Of a stretch of DNA of 64,000 nt, positions 1 through 12,236 are shown one piece after another; the stretch's first letter is position 1, and each line of letters starts with the position of its first letter. The notes below the pieces were generated by a model, which did not search any database, was not told the origin of the DNA, and saw only the letters and a program-made list of their open reading frames with translations. This DNA is from Cloeon dipterum (Eukaryota; Arthropoda; Insecta; Ephemeroptera; Baetidae): the NCBI RefSeq assembly GCF_949628265.1, contig NC_088790.1, positions 17,612,545-17,676,544 of the forward strand, read 5' to 3'. A program made the position numbers and the translations under genes.

Positions 1-3000
1 TTTTTCACACCCCTCGTGTCTTGGCCGTCGACGCGAGTTTGTGTCACGTTTGTAATAAATAGGAGCAAATATATTCCGAGAGCAGCGCAAGTAAGGAGAA
101 AATTTATCTCGCTCTCTTCTGCCAGCAAATGCAAATTTCACACTCACTCGCAGAGAGGCAACACTCGTTTGAAGAACTGCCGGAATTAATGTGTGAATAC
201 TTTTGCGTCTTGCTGTCGCAACTTTTTGAGCGTTTGCGGTCGTTGGGGCGACAAGCTCGTTCTCTCCACCCGGAAGGGTTGTTTGCCCGCCTAATTAGGA
301 CTGCAACACCTGGCTTGGCAGGAGCAGCCGCCGTGAATCGCAAGAGGGTTGCGCGTGATGCGGCACCTGCTGCGTGCAGTTCAACAGATTGCCTGCCGTG
401 AGCATGGCCTAGATGAATTTTGCATGCCTGCTCACTGATGAAAATTAGGCTGAGTTTCTGAGAGTAGTCAGTGTTTCTCTAATTGGACTGCCAGATTGCT
501 CTTAATTAATTTCAAGTTTTCTATATGAATTTAAATAAACAAACCCCTTATAGCGTGCAAAGAGAGCGTTTAATAGGCTGGTTATTACATTAAATGATTT
601 TAGCGTTTCCGAGCAATTGATAATTTTACTACCAAGGGTTGATACCGCTTGACTGGAAAAGAGCACTTATTTTGTGCAGATACTGGGGGATTTTTTTATA
701 TTATTATACCTTATGACACATATAGGAAATACCTTTTCCCCCTATTTTAATTAGCAAACACTTCTCACTTCAACAAATCAAAAATTTATCTTGTGAAAAT
801 TTTGCCACTTTCTCCAAAAAACTTTTTCTAAATTTTCTAATGTCACCAGGAAATGTGACTGAATTGATAAAAAAGCAATCTGCATTCGATTCGTCACTTG
901 TCCCGCAGAGTTTGCCCGACTTTTGGAGATGACATTTGCATCTGCTGACGCGAAGTATGCGCACGAAAGTGGCAGATTCCTATCAATAATTGATTCCGTG
1001 CCCAAGTCGCAGCTCTTACCGACGACGCAATCGTTACTTGACGTGTGTTTGGCATAAAAAAGCGCAATAGGAGTGCTGGAGGGATTTGTATTTTTCATTA
1101 ACGATGAAAAAGCCGTGAGAGTTTCCATTTATTACAAAACGCAATAGCAAAAAATTTTACTTAGGATATCTAAAAAAATGCCAGCGTCTCGACATGAACA
1201 TTTTAAAATCACATCCCATCATATCGTCTCACACTTCGCATGCGTTGCAAAACCGACTGCGACAGGTGTCACCTCTCACCTGTTCGCACGACAGTTTCTG
1301 CGAAATAGCAATTTGCATTTCGGTACTCACGTGCTGCTTCTTTCCACGCAGTATCCATCATAAAAGCGACGTCAATCATCGCAGTCATTAATTTGTGCTG
1401 ATCAAAAAGCGAGGTGCTCGTTAACTTTGTGCGCACTTTCATTGGATTGCTAAGCTCCAAAGGAGTGCAATTTCATGAGAGCAAGCTTGCCTGTATTCAT
1501 GAGCTTAATTGGAAATTGCGTCTCACACAAGGCATTCGTAAGAGCTCATAAATGCCGTTTGCTTTTTGCACGCTCGCACACGCATTCCTTGGAAATGGTA
1601 TACGGCACACTTTTCTGAATTCAATTTTCCCGCAATCAACTACACATTAACCACTAGTTGTAACTGATCAGCGTTAATGGTAATGGGTAATGATTGCCAC
1701 ACACCAATTAACTACCGTTGACACAGGCGTTCGCGATCTGCTCGATGTTTGCTCGGTCATTAAAGTTGGAAACCAGGTCAATCATGATAACTTCGAGCTG
1801 ACATCATCAGAGCCATCGAAGCGTTCGCAAAAATCTGCAAACAACAATATCGCATTTTTCGTCCCCATCGGCATCAGCTGTGATGCTGTAGCGAGATCTT
1901 CTCGTTAATGGCAAGTTGCGAGAACGTCTCTCTCCAAATGAGCGAGAAGCGCGGCGCTATTAAATGGGTGAGGATTAAATTGGCACCGTTTTTTCTGCTG
2001 GGAAACGTGATTCGGCGTTTGATTGCTCCGTTCTCCTAGTGTTTCTTTGAGAAATGTTTTCCCAGCGCGAGGAAGGAGCAAAAAGGTATTAAAGTCTTAA
2101 CCCGAGGTATTTGCTCAGCAATCGTGATCAATCGATTTTTCAAGGGAAAAAATTGCGTTGCGTGAAACAATCCCTCTCCAACTGGAGATGAATGAAAATA
2201 GTGTAAGATTTTAAATAATTCAAATTCACTACACTAAAAAATTAGATGATGCATTTTTTATCTGCACAAAAATAGGATTGGAAGCAGTTACCTATTTGTT
2301 ATTTGTTGCAAAATTTGAAAGTCGATAACATTCACAAGGACGTGTAAAAATGTGTGTCAGGAGCGAGTCTAGTGCCGTCACTCTGCATGCAAATTTAATC
2401 CTCTGCTAAAGGCTTTTAAAGTTGAATAACATATTTTGGGGCAACATGAACGGGAAAATCCGAGCACCGAAAACCATCAAGCTTTTAGACAGGAAAATAC
2501 GTTGTTTAAGGCCAGAATTGAGGGCACCCCTGTTCTTCTCACGGGTTACGGTGAGGGAAATTTTTCACCGTGAGCTGGCGGGGAGTTAGCAATCAAGTAA
2601 GCTGGGTTTCCTTCATGTCCGCTACGAAAGTAAGCTGCTTTTCATTCCACCGCCAGCCGCGTATTGTCAGACCAGCTTCGAAAAAACGAATCCTGCATTA
2701 TTCATCAGCTAATCTTTTACTGCCGCTCTAAATGATATTTCTTTCTTCTTTCTGCGAAAACATAACCGTTGCGCAGCTTCATAAATTTTTATGCCGCGCT
2801 CTGACTGTGACAAGATAGCATTGGGACTTGGGCTCGACCAACCCATAAATTATTTATCCCTAGCATGCATTCTGCAAGAGCTCAATCTGCCTCAAGGAAA
2901 TTAAAACTTTGCTCTGACAATGAGCCAACAAGAAAAGTAATTAAATTCACAAGTGCTAATGCCTTAATTAATATTATTACACTCTTTTCATTTGTAAACG

Positions 3001-6000
3001 AAGTTAAATCGTCGACTAACACTACTTTGCCAATTCCTAAACATTTTTCTAGAATGCAATTTGATTATGTTTCTGCATAATTTATTTCTTTAGGAAAACT
3101 TTACAGAGACAACTGCTTTAAAAAATCATTATAAATTTATGATAAATGAATTTTACACATTGTCCAGATATGCAAAGTCAAGATAGAAAAAAATGAGACT
3201 CATTCCACGAAGTGGAATGAGAGTGGACGTGCCGACCTTTCTCGTATTTAAAATTTCTCGCTCGAGAAGAAGAATAGTTAACGAGTTGTTAAATTTTTCG
3301 ATTCAAAATTTTCCTGCTAACTCTCCTTGTTGAGTAGGCAAGAAGGGTGCAATTTTAATTTATGCCACCAAGCCACTGGAGAAAAATGAACAAACCCTGT
3401 GAGTTCTCTCTTTTCCTCTTTTCCTCCTCCACTCTCATTCTGCCGGGCGCGTGAATTATGAATAACGCAATTTCCCAGCACAGTGCCAGTAGAAGCCGAG
3501 CGAGAAATTTAAACGTTGGCGTGTCACATGCGCTGGCTGAAAAAATTTTGTTTGCTCTGCTCCACTGCACGCAGCGGCTGGCAATTTGACGATTTTTTCA
3601 TGCCTCCGGGAGTACGCAAGAGCACAGCTGCTGATGATCGCTGTTTAATTGCAATTCGACCGGAAAGTTAAAACCCCATCCTGTGCTTAACGCGCATCAA
3701 TTTTTCCCACCCACCATTGCGGTGTTTGAATGTTATGGAAATAAAGGTAGTTCCAACTGTTGAATCGAGGTCGCGAGAGCCCCTATGAAAAATGCTTGGC
3801 AGATTTAATTAATTTTTGCACGGAAGAATTCTAGTCGCACTGAGATAAGAGAAGAAAAACGGTGCGAATCATTCTGCGCTACTCGGTATACTATTTAATT
3901 TAGATTGCAATCTTCCTCTTCTGCTTGTGCAAGCGCAATTGCAATTTAATCTCACTTTCGAAGCAGCACTTTTCCACGAAAAGGGATTTCGAAATGCGTA
4001 GGGAGGTAGAGTGACAATCTGATTTATTTTCCCCGCCACTGACATGAATGGAGCAACATCTTAGCTTTCCTCGTATATACGCACGCGAGATCTGGAGTGA
4101 ATTTTTAGCACAATTGGCGCGTAAAAATGACTCGAGAAATTGGAAATTGGCTCTGGCACTCTGCGATCCATTCAGGCAAACGGCTTTTCAATGCAGAGGC
4201 AAAGAAAACAGAGTGCGAGTGAAAGGAACACACGCGTTCACACCGACCACAAGCCTAACCCCGAGGACCTTTCGGTTCAAACTCGTGTCGCTGGGGACTA
4301 ATGGAAAAGCAATCAAACCTCGCGGCGCAACGTTTCTTCTCCGCTTGTTTTCATAGGACAGAACGCCGTGTTTGTTTGTTCTACGAAGTAAGGGGAAACT
4401 TTTTGCAAATCGTCCTGTTAGCCAAGCCAGGCAAGTTTGGCGAGCTCATTTTGTTCAAAATTATTGAAATATGCTGGGTACTGATCTGATCTCTCATTTA
4501 AATAACCAATTTTCTAAAAAAAAGAATCCAGAAATTTCATGCTTAATTTTTGTTGGTTTGAACGTGTTGAGCTTTATGCTACTGTTTGAGTTTTATGTAA
4601 TCAATAATTAGCTCTCGTTGGCTTGGTGCTGGTTCAGTCAATTATTAATCAATTTTAGAGCCCGAGAGATGTTAATAAATAAATGAACTTGTGAGGTAAT
4701 TATTCCACCGCCACTTGGGGCTTGCTCGTGCTTGCACAATAGCAATAATGGTTTCTTCTTGACTGCGATATTACGTCTTGTTGGCGCACTTAAAACAAAC
4801 GAGCGTGCGCCACAGTAGTTGATATAACACGATTCTCCTCCCTCTGCAGCGAGAATTCCTCTGCGGGCATGATATTCGGCGGATGTAATCGCGAAAACAA
4901 AGCTGTACGTTGAGGCCAAGCCGCTAATAATAAATGTTCTGGGTGCGCAATAGAGTGCGAGAATGTGCAGGAGGTGCGGGAGCTGCTTCGCAGATAATAA
5001 ACGAGCGTGCCCCTTGTCTTGTGGGAAAATAATTTCCCGTAGCTCAGCAGCCTCAGCTGGGAGCCCCACAAGCACAAGCACTCGTGCAGTTATGAGAAAA
5101 AGTCGGTATTCCTAAAACTCGATACACGACGGATGTAATTAATACGGTGAAACTTTCCTGGCGAGAACTATGCATGCCCTTTCCCATTCTAGGAAAAACG
5201 CGAGTTGCGGAGGCCGGTATGTGCTTTGTTTTCGATGCACGGCCTTTCTCCTGTTTTCTAGTCTGCTTGTTTAGCCATTTTCTTGCAGCACGTTAATTAA
5301 GGAGCAGGATTACCGCCTTAACACATTGTTTACTGATGAAAATCCAAACACATCCGCAAGAGTCAACAAAGGCATATTGTTCTCTGTAGACGCATCGACT
5401 TTTTCGAGGGATTTCGTTAATATTTTTGCTTTTTTTCAACGGAAAATCCTCATGATTGCTTTGCAAATTCAAATTTCTTTACTCAAACCAGTTCACTCCA
5501 GCAAACCATTCCATTTGCACATTAAATATACCCTTTTAGTAATTTTTCATAATTATTTAATTCAACTCAACCAGTTTTGGCAAATCCAGTCCACCCTATG
5601 TTATAAAAAAATACAAAGTTTAGTTCAATATCGCCGAAATCAACGAAAATTAAAGAGGAATGATACTGGAAAAGCCTGTAAATTACTTGTTGCCAATGCA
5701 TAAACTCATCCCTTAGGATTCAGTTCAAGCCTAAATTGACCTAGGAAGCACTGTAATTTTTCGAGAAAATTGGCTGGAAAGTTACCGTGCTTTTCAAATG
5801 GCAATGGCTGTCTCCTTACTTGAAATCCGATTTAATTTCAAAACCAATAGTTTCCCCAATAAGTGGCATACACCGTTGGACAGATCTCGACTAGAGGAAT
5901 CGAAATATGCCAAGAAAATATGTTCGAGCACTGTAAATTTTGGAGAAAATTGGCAAAATTTGAATTTTTGTTGTAGGAAGGTCATTTTTTTATTATTGCA

Positions 6001-9000
6001 AATTGTTGAACAAATTGTTTATCGATCAATTGTTTAAGGCATCCAACAATTTAAATAATTTTCAATTGTTGCCCAGTATCATTCCACTTTAAGTAGTCTT
6101 GTTACTCATTTACCTTTAAAGAATACAAACCACGATGAAAATTTGTTATCAGTGAGTATTTTTTATTTCATTGTTTACCCTGAACAATGGATATGTTGGA
6201 ATAGGAGTGAAACTTTGGAATTAAAACCTGTTTTCCTAGGCTTCAAATGTGAATGAAAGGTCAAGCTTAGTTCTCACAACTACATTTAAAAAAAACGAAA
6301 ATGTTTTTTAAATGGAATAAAGTGAAGGTATGGTTTTTTAAATCTTATTACCTTGCCATAAAATAGTTTGTAAATTAACTTTGGTCATTGAAATGATTGG
6401 AAATTAGGAAGTCTAGAAATAAGTTGTTCAAACAATTCCAAACATTAGTCTATTTCAACGCAATCGCTAATTTCGTTCTTTAAAATAAATCTTTGTAAAG
6501 ACTTTTGATCATGTGTTTTTAACATAACATGTTTGCCCAAGCGAGAATAAATATAAGCATATAAGAAATTACAATGCGTGATATTTGGGAGCCACGCATG
6601 AAAAAGGGCGTCAGGGCGTAGACACTGGAATCAGTTCTGGGATACAAATTATTACATAGCAGGAATGAAATCATGATTTTAATTTCCATGATAAAATTTT
6701 CCTGACGTCATAAAAATGAAAAACAGTTAAGACAAAACCATTTCATAAAAAAATTCTTAATCTTTTCTAATAGTTTATTTTATAATTATTTATTAGGCAC
6801 TAATTTAAACAAAAGAAAAACTAAATTTAAAATTTCACAAAAATAGGGATAAGAGATGACCATTTCTTGAAGAGTATAAGAAGCACAGCAATTTCTATAG
6901 ATAAAAACACACTAGGTACAAAGTTTAGCCAATGCGTTTCGCAATTGATAGATATATGCTCTATGAATCGGATGCTTGCTAGAGCGTAGGAGTGATCTCG
7001 ATGCGCAAACGCCATTTGCAAACCGTCAGCAGTTTTTGCGGCCGAAAGCTACGCTCGGTCGGTCTGATGGCCATGCCATTGCAATGCAAAATGCAAATTG
7101 ACGGTGGCCGGCCAGGCCAGGGGTAAAACAAACAAACTCGTCAAGTTGCCGGTGAACCAGTCGTGAAAGCCGGATTTTCATATGAGGTGCGCGCACGGAA
7201 TTGCGACTTTGGCACGCTCACTCGCAGGCTAACGGGCCATATGAATCAATACTCGATTATTCGGCCAGGCAAGACCGTGCTTTGATCATCCCGCCGCTGA
7301 TTATGCGCCAGAAAAACAGCTTACACGCACTAGATTAAATAGAAACCAGAACCGACATCAAACGAAGAAATAAATTCCACTCTGACGCTATATCAAATCT
7401 CAGTGTGAATTTCTCCTGTTTTCGAAAGCTGACGAGAATCTTGTTTTCCTAGTGAGTTGTTTTCTTGTAAGCTTTCCTTTGTTTGAGTTATGCAACCCGC
7501 CTGTGCGACATGATGCGCGCTTTGCATACACAAGCCGTGCCTGGAGCAGGTATTACATCAAGCAATGAGTAAATAATATCCGCGAGTAAACCTTGTTTTG
7601 ACGTTGTGTCTAAAATAAGCAAATATTTTTGTGTGCTCAAATATAAAAATGTATACGCTTGCTGTTGTTTTACGACATCATTATTTTTACTTGACTTGAG
7701 CAGGCAAACTGGCAATCTTCCTTTAAACTCCGTCGCTGCCAAGAAATCGTAACAAGGAACCAAATTTGCCAGCAAATTGAATAAAGCATTTTCATAACCG
7801 ATTTTATACGAGCAAGAGGAATCAAATATGTAGGGTGCAAAATGGAAATTTTCAGCAAAAAGCAGGATATTATTCAGAATTAATTCAACCACGCCGCCAT
7901 TTCTGCCGGCGTACGTACGTACATCGCCGGTCGCATTATGCAAATCAAAAGGTGCGCACAAAAAGCCGCAGAATCGAGTTACGCGCGAGTGCTCCCTTGA
8001 TTTTGTGTTTCAATGAAATGTTCCATTTACTTTCTCCCTTTGCTAACGTGCAACAGACGTGTCAATTAGTTTTAATTAGCTCTCAAGTGGTGTAGATCAG
8101 AAGGAAAAATACGTTGTTGTTCATGCAGTTGGAAAACATAACTTAACGGTAGCTTCATTAATTAGCCAAACAACTTGGCTGCATACAAACTTGAATTTTT
8201 TCCATGAGCAGAGGGAATAAGCGTAATATTCATTTCGCTTTTCAAAGAGTTTTCTTTCATATCCAGTTCCATTTGGCCTTGAATAATGCGATGAAAAAAG
8301 GTCTGATCGGCGGCACAGGCTGGAGAGGCGGATTCAATTTCGCCGAGCAAACAGCTTGCTGAGCAGGCGTGGATTGCGAGAGAGCAGAAAGAATTAATAG
8401 AGGCTCAGGCTTGCTTCGGGGTCTGTGTTTAGATTTCGGGGCTCATCCGCCTCCCGCTGCTGATTCTGATGAGGCAGACGATGTTTGGACGAGGCGTTTG
8501 CTTCCTTTGCCGTGTTTATCTACATCCGCCAGACCGGAGATATGCCAGGTGCGTCGTCGACGGCGGTGGCGGCAGCGCATTAACCAAAAAGTGGCGTGTC
8601 TCTCGCTCTGCTAGAGTTCAAATGATAATGACTAGAGATGGAAAGGGGCTGGAAGCTGCATGGCAGCCCACTTTCTTTGCGCCGCCTTCGATCGGTTTTT
8701 TTTCAGCTGTCAGATGATAAGCGTTCCAATTTAGTCATGTCCACGGAGACATTTTTGCACTCCCGTAAAGGGGAAAAGGAAGATCGATTCGTCTGATTTC
8801 CGTGCCTCATTTTATCAAATAGGGGCGTCCAATTAGTGGAATTGGATGTCACGGGGCTAATCAGGGCTAGATTTATTAGCGACGGCTCCTATCGAAATGG
8901 TATCGACCTTGTCAGCAAGAGTTAATTTTTAGATTGAAGGGCAAAGCTTTCCGATAGGAATTGATTAATAATGGCTCGATAATAGCTACACACAATATTA

Positions 9001-9441
9001 TGGCTGTGGTAAATTGGATTGGAAAAGACCATAAATCATTATTCAGGCCAGGATCAGGACCAGAACAAAGTCTTGATAGTTATCAAACTTCCCTGAACTT
9101 TGCTCTACGCTTGAGCCCCATAAAGAAAATATTAATTAATTTTTTTTAAGATTCTCTTCCGTATATTTGCTGGTTTTACTATGTTGGTTTCAACAGTTCT
9201 TGCCTTCTGGCTAAAGGATAACACTTTTAAGATTATGCATTTTGAATGAAGTGGTTAGAGCGACGCAAATATAAATTACCTTTACTGTCTTAATTAAAAC
9301 TCAGAATTTTTTCAAGCTTTCGTACTTTATTTAAACGTTTGTTACAACCTTTTTCGTTGTCATAGTACATATATCGTGTTCTGCTACCACCACCATGGTG
9401 TTCTATTGAGATGATATATTTTCCGAAAGATCACACCAATC
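1..9441. other. Intergenic region, no gene recognised
   Basis: AT-rich sequence with short GC-richer patches. Open frames up to about 157 codons occur (for example on the minus strand at 7488-7961), but none resembles a known family, shows a plausible exon structure or has coding-like composition. I saw no tRNA, rRNA or transposase. Small features inside are a 27-bp direct repeat (5748-5774 and 5928-5954) and a near-palindrome at 7906-7930. The last part, below 9442, must contain the 3' UTR of the minus-strand WIPI gene. The rest could be intergenic DNA or an intron of a gene lying to the left. Confidence 0.6.
9326..9331 (-). terminator. Candidate poly(A) signal of the WIPI gene
   Basis: AATAAA on the minus strand, about 110 bp past the WIPI stop codon. 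It is the nearest canonical hexamer I noticed. It is a prediction only, with no transcript evidence. Confidence 0.4.
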
Positions 9442-12236
9442 TTAAGATGATTCAACAATGTCTTCCTCCCAACGCTAAAGCGAATAAATAAGATAGTTTT
9501 TGTTTTAAACATCCTACCAATGCACTTTTCATTGTTTTACTTACAATTGTGGACAGGAGCTTGCATTCACCGCCAGCAGTAGGGTCGATTTCGTAAATGA
9601 ATATATCCCCCTTGTCGGTTGCGACGAACAACTTGTATAGAACAGTCTTCAAGCCGCTCGTTTCATTTTCCACCGTAATACTGTGTAAAAAATATATATG
9701 TGCTTGGTTAATTGATAATTATTTAGTCTGCGTAGAAGTTGCCAAGCAAACAATGATATAATACATCATGAAATGAATCTTGTCATTTTTAATCACAAAT
9801 AAACTAGAAAACTAGTTTAAAAACTAAAGTTGCAGGCAATTGGATTAATCTTTTCCGCACCTACGAAAAATACAAATTTAAATCTTTACATTCTGTCAGT
9901 TCACGCAACATGTGTCAAAATTTTTCTCCCCTTCAATAGAAATATAAAGGGTAAATGGGTTTTACCATTTTATGCAGCAAGTAGTGCGGTCACATTTGGT
10001 GAGGAGGCGAGCCATCGCGAATGACCGATCTTCAGGGTAGAAACTGGGTAGAAAACTCGAAGCCCAGGAGAGCCAGCCAACTTCTGCGTTAGTCTCTGAG
10101 TCTCTACAAGGAAAAAATCAATTAATTTGATAGAACACGGCAAGCTAATGGTTTTCATTTTTTGTCATATCTTGAATTTTAACCAAATACGAAGTATAGC
10201 GCTCAATATAACACCATTTTGAAAGACTTTTTGGTTTAAAATAAATTGGAATAACATGAAAATAAAACTCGAGGGTGTGTGCGGCTGAGTTTTGAGACGA
10301 AGCAAAACGCCTTTCAAATTCAAACAGTGTAGCTGTCGCTAAACATCCCACTCACCCTCCTGACGGATGTGGTTGCAATTGGAACACGTGCACTGTTTCA
10401 GTGTTGCTAGAGCAGCAGAGGAACTTGTTGTCCTGACTGAATGATAGGCTGTAAACGCTGGCGCATCTCATCGCTCCACGTCTGAATTGCCAGAGCATCT
10501 CTCCACTGTTGGTTTCATACACCCAGATGAGTGTGCCTTTCTCTGAGGCTGTTGCCAAATAATCGCCCTTAGAACTGAACTCAATGACGACCAAGGGCCC
10601 ATCAGGGACTGATATCTTTCTATTGACTGTCTGAAAAAAATATTTTTTGATAATTTAGAATATTGTTCTAAAATATCACCAAATTAATGATGAACTTTTT
10701 TGAAAACCGAAGGCTCGAGCTACGCTTCTTTTTACGTCCTGTGTTATGAGATATAATGTTTTTCACCTATCATTCTTGCTTACATTGCATTTGGTGTCTT
10801 AATGGTGTATTTTGAGTTAGTCATGAAAATGAATTTTAACTTAATTGAATTTGATTCGTTTTCCTGGTGGATTACAAAAGTGCAATTTTACAGCTTCCGC
10901 TCGTAACACTTTCGTATCACAATAGTTTATAACCAATAGCAAATTCATAGTCAACGAAAATATGAAAATCAACTAACGATTATTACCTGCTCATCTATAT
11001 CAAACAGGTGCAGTTCTCCATAGGACGAGCTGGGATAGGCTAAGTATTTGCCCAAGGCGCACACTCCGTTGTAGTTTTGCCAAAGGTCGGTAATTTTATA
11101 TTGCTTTCGCAGATTCTCCATTGGTTGTATCACTATTGATTCCTCAAGACAAATTACCATGATCTGCAATCAAAAAGAGTTAAACAAAAGCCATATCAAA
11201 ATCTAACTTGCATATTTTCATTTAAACATAAAGTAAATAAGCTGAATCAAAAGTAGCACTGGTTTGTATTGCTATCCCGGCTAGTCTTTCTCCCGCCACA
11301 TTTTAGGGGTTAGATAATATATTACACGAAAATAATTTTACTGTCTTGGCAAGAGTCAGCTGGTGGATCTCCGCCAATATTATCTTGTTTTTTTCTTCGG
11401 GTAAACTTTAACTAATAAAGCTTCAATTTAACACCCTGCTAATTATATTATGCTTTTTTGATTTGATGTTTGTCTTAACCTATTATGAATAGTAAAGATA
11501 CTTCAACAATAACGAAAAATTATTACAGTGAATATGAAACTGATCAGAATTCTTACCTTGCTGTTGAGCTTAACATCTAGAACTACGGTTTCAAATTCAA
11601 ATGAGTATAATGGCTCATCCTCTCTTGTGATTTCGAAGAGGTCGACTTGTTTTGGGTTTGAGACCCGGACAATTGCTAGCAGATTGCTAGTATTGAGACG
11701 CTCCAGACACACAGCATCGGTACAGCTTGCTAAAATCAAACGTTATCATCCATTCTAACTTCAAAGTACCACGCCTGATTATCAATAATTACATACCGTT
11801 TTCATAAATAAGTTTTACGTTATTAATTCCCAACACATTATACACCTTGGAAGCTTTGTCGGAAGACACAGCAAGAGTTCTGAAATAGATCAGAAGTTAA
11901 TAAGTCTAAAAATAGAACAATGGATGTAATATGCGAGTCTTTAAAATCAGATTAGGTTAAAAAAAGAGTGATGTAATCTTCAGACGACTGAGTCTGTTTG
12001 ATGAACTTTAAAAAATGCTTTAGGTTACAATTACCATCCACATTAAGCATAACTTAAATAGTAACGAACGGTATCATTTGAATTTTGCCCATACTTCTGT
12101 AATTATTCTCTTTAGTTGAGATGAGAGAATATTTAAAACAGCGCAAAACTCGATATTTCAATATTTACCTTGAACCCCCGCTAAATCGGACAAAGGCCAA
12201 ATTGTTGGGACGTTTTGTGGAGTTAAAATAAGTCAT
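9442..12236 (-). CDS. Atg18a: WIPI/Atg18-family PROPPIN (WIPI1/2 class), 8 exons, 360 aa
   Basis: Exons in coding order: 12169-12236, 11797-11879, 11557-11729, 10987-11163, 10356-10630, 9966-10103, 9545-9680, 9442-9474. All junctions are GT-AG and keep phase (1083 nt). PROPPINs are seven-bladed WD40-like propellers that bind PI3P and PI(3,5)P2 on forming autophagosomes. The lipid-binding FRRG motif is at residues 216-219, inside a stretch typical of the WIPI1/2 group (ATASEKGT before it, SSNTETVHVF after it). The last blade has the family pattern DPTAGGEC. Compared with WIPI1/2 from memory, the C-terminal tail is very short (ends EDIVESS). The frame stays open for over 60 nt upstream of the chosen ATG, but blade 1 begins correctly with this start. 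The protein is more divergent than its neighbours, so it may be a second, fast-evolving paralogue. WIPI3/4 are excluded by the motifs. Confidence 0.88.

Noticed and set aside
4638..5081. 147-codon open frame on the minus strand
   Set aside because: No recognisable motif; overlaps another frame of similar quality on the same strand, as expected by chance.
7488..7961. 157-codon open frame on the minus strand
   Set aside because: No family resemblance and no splice or promoter context.
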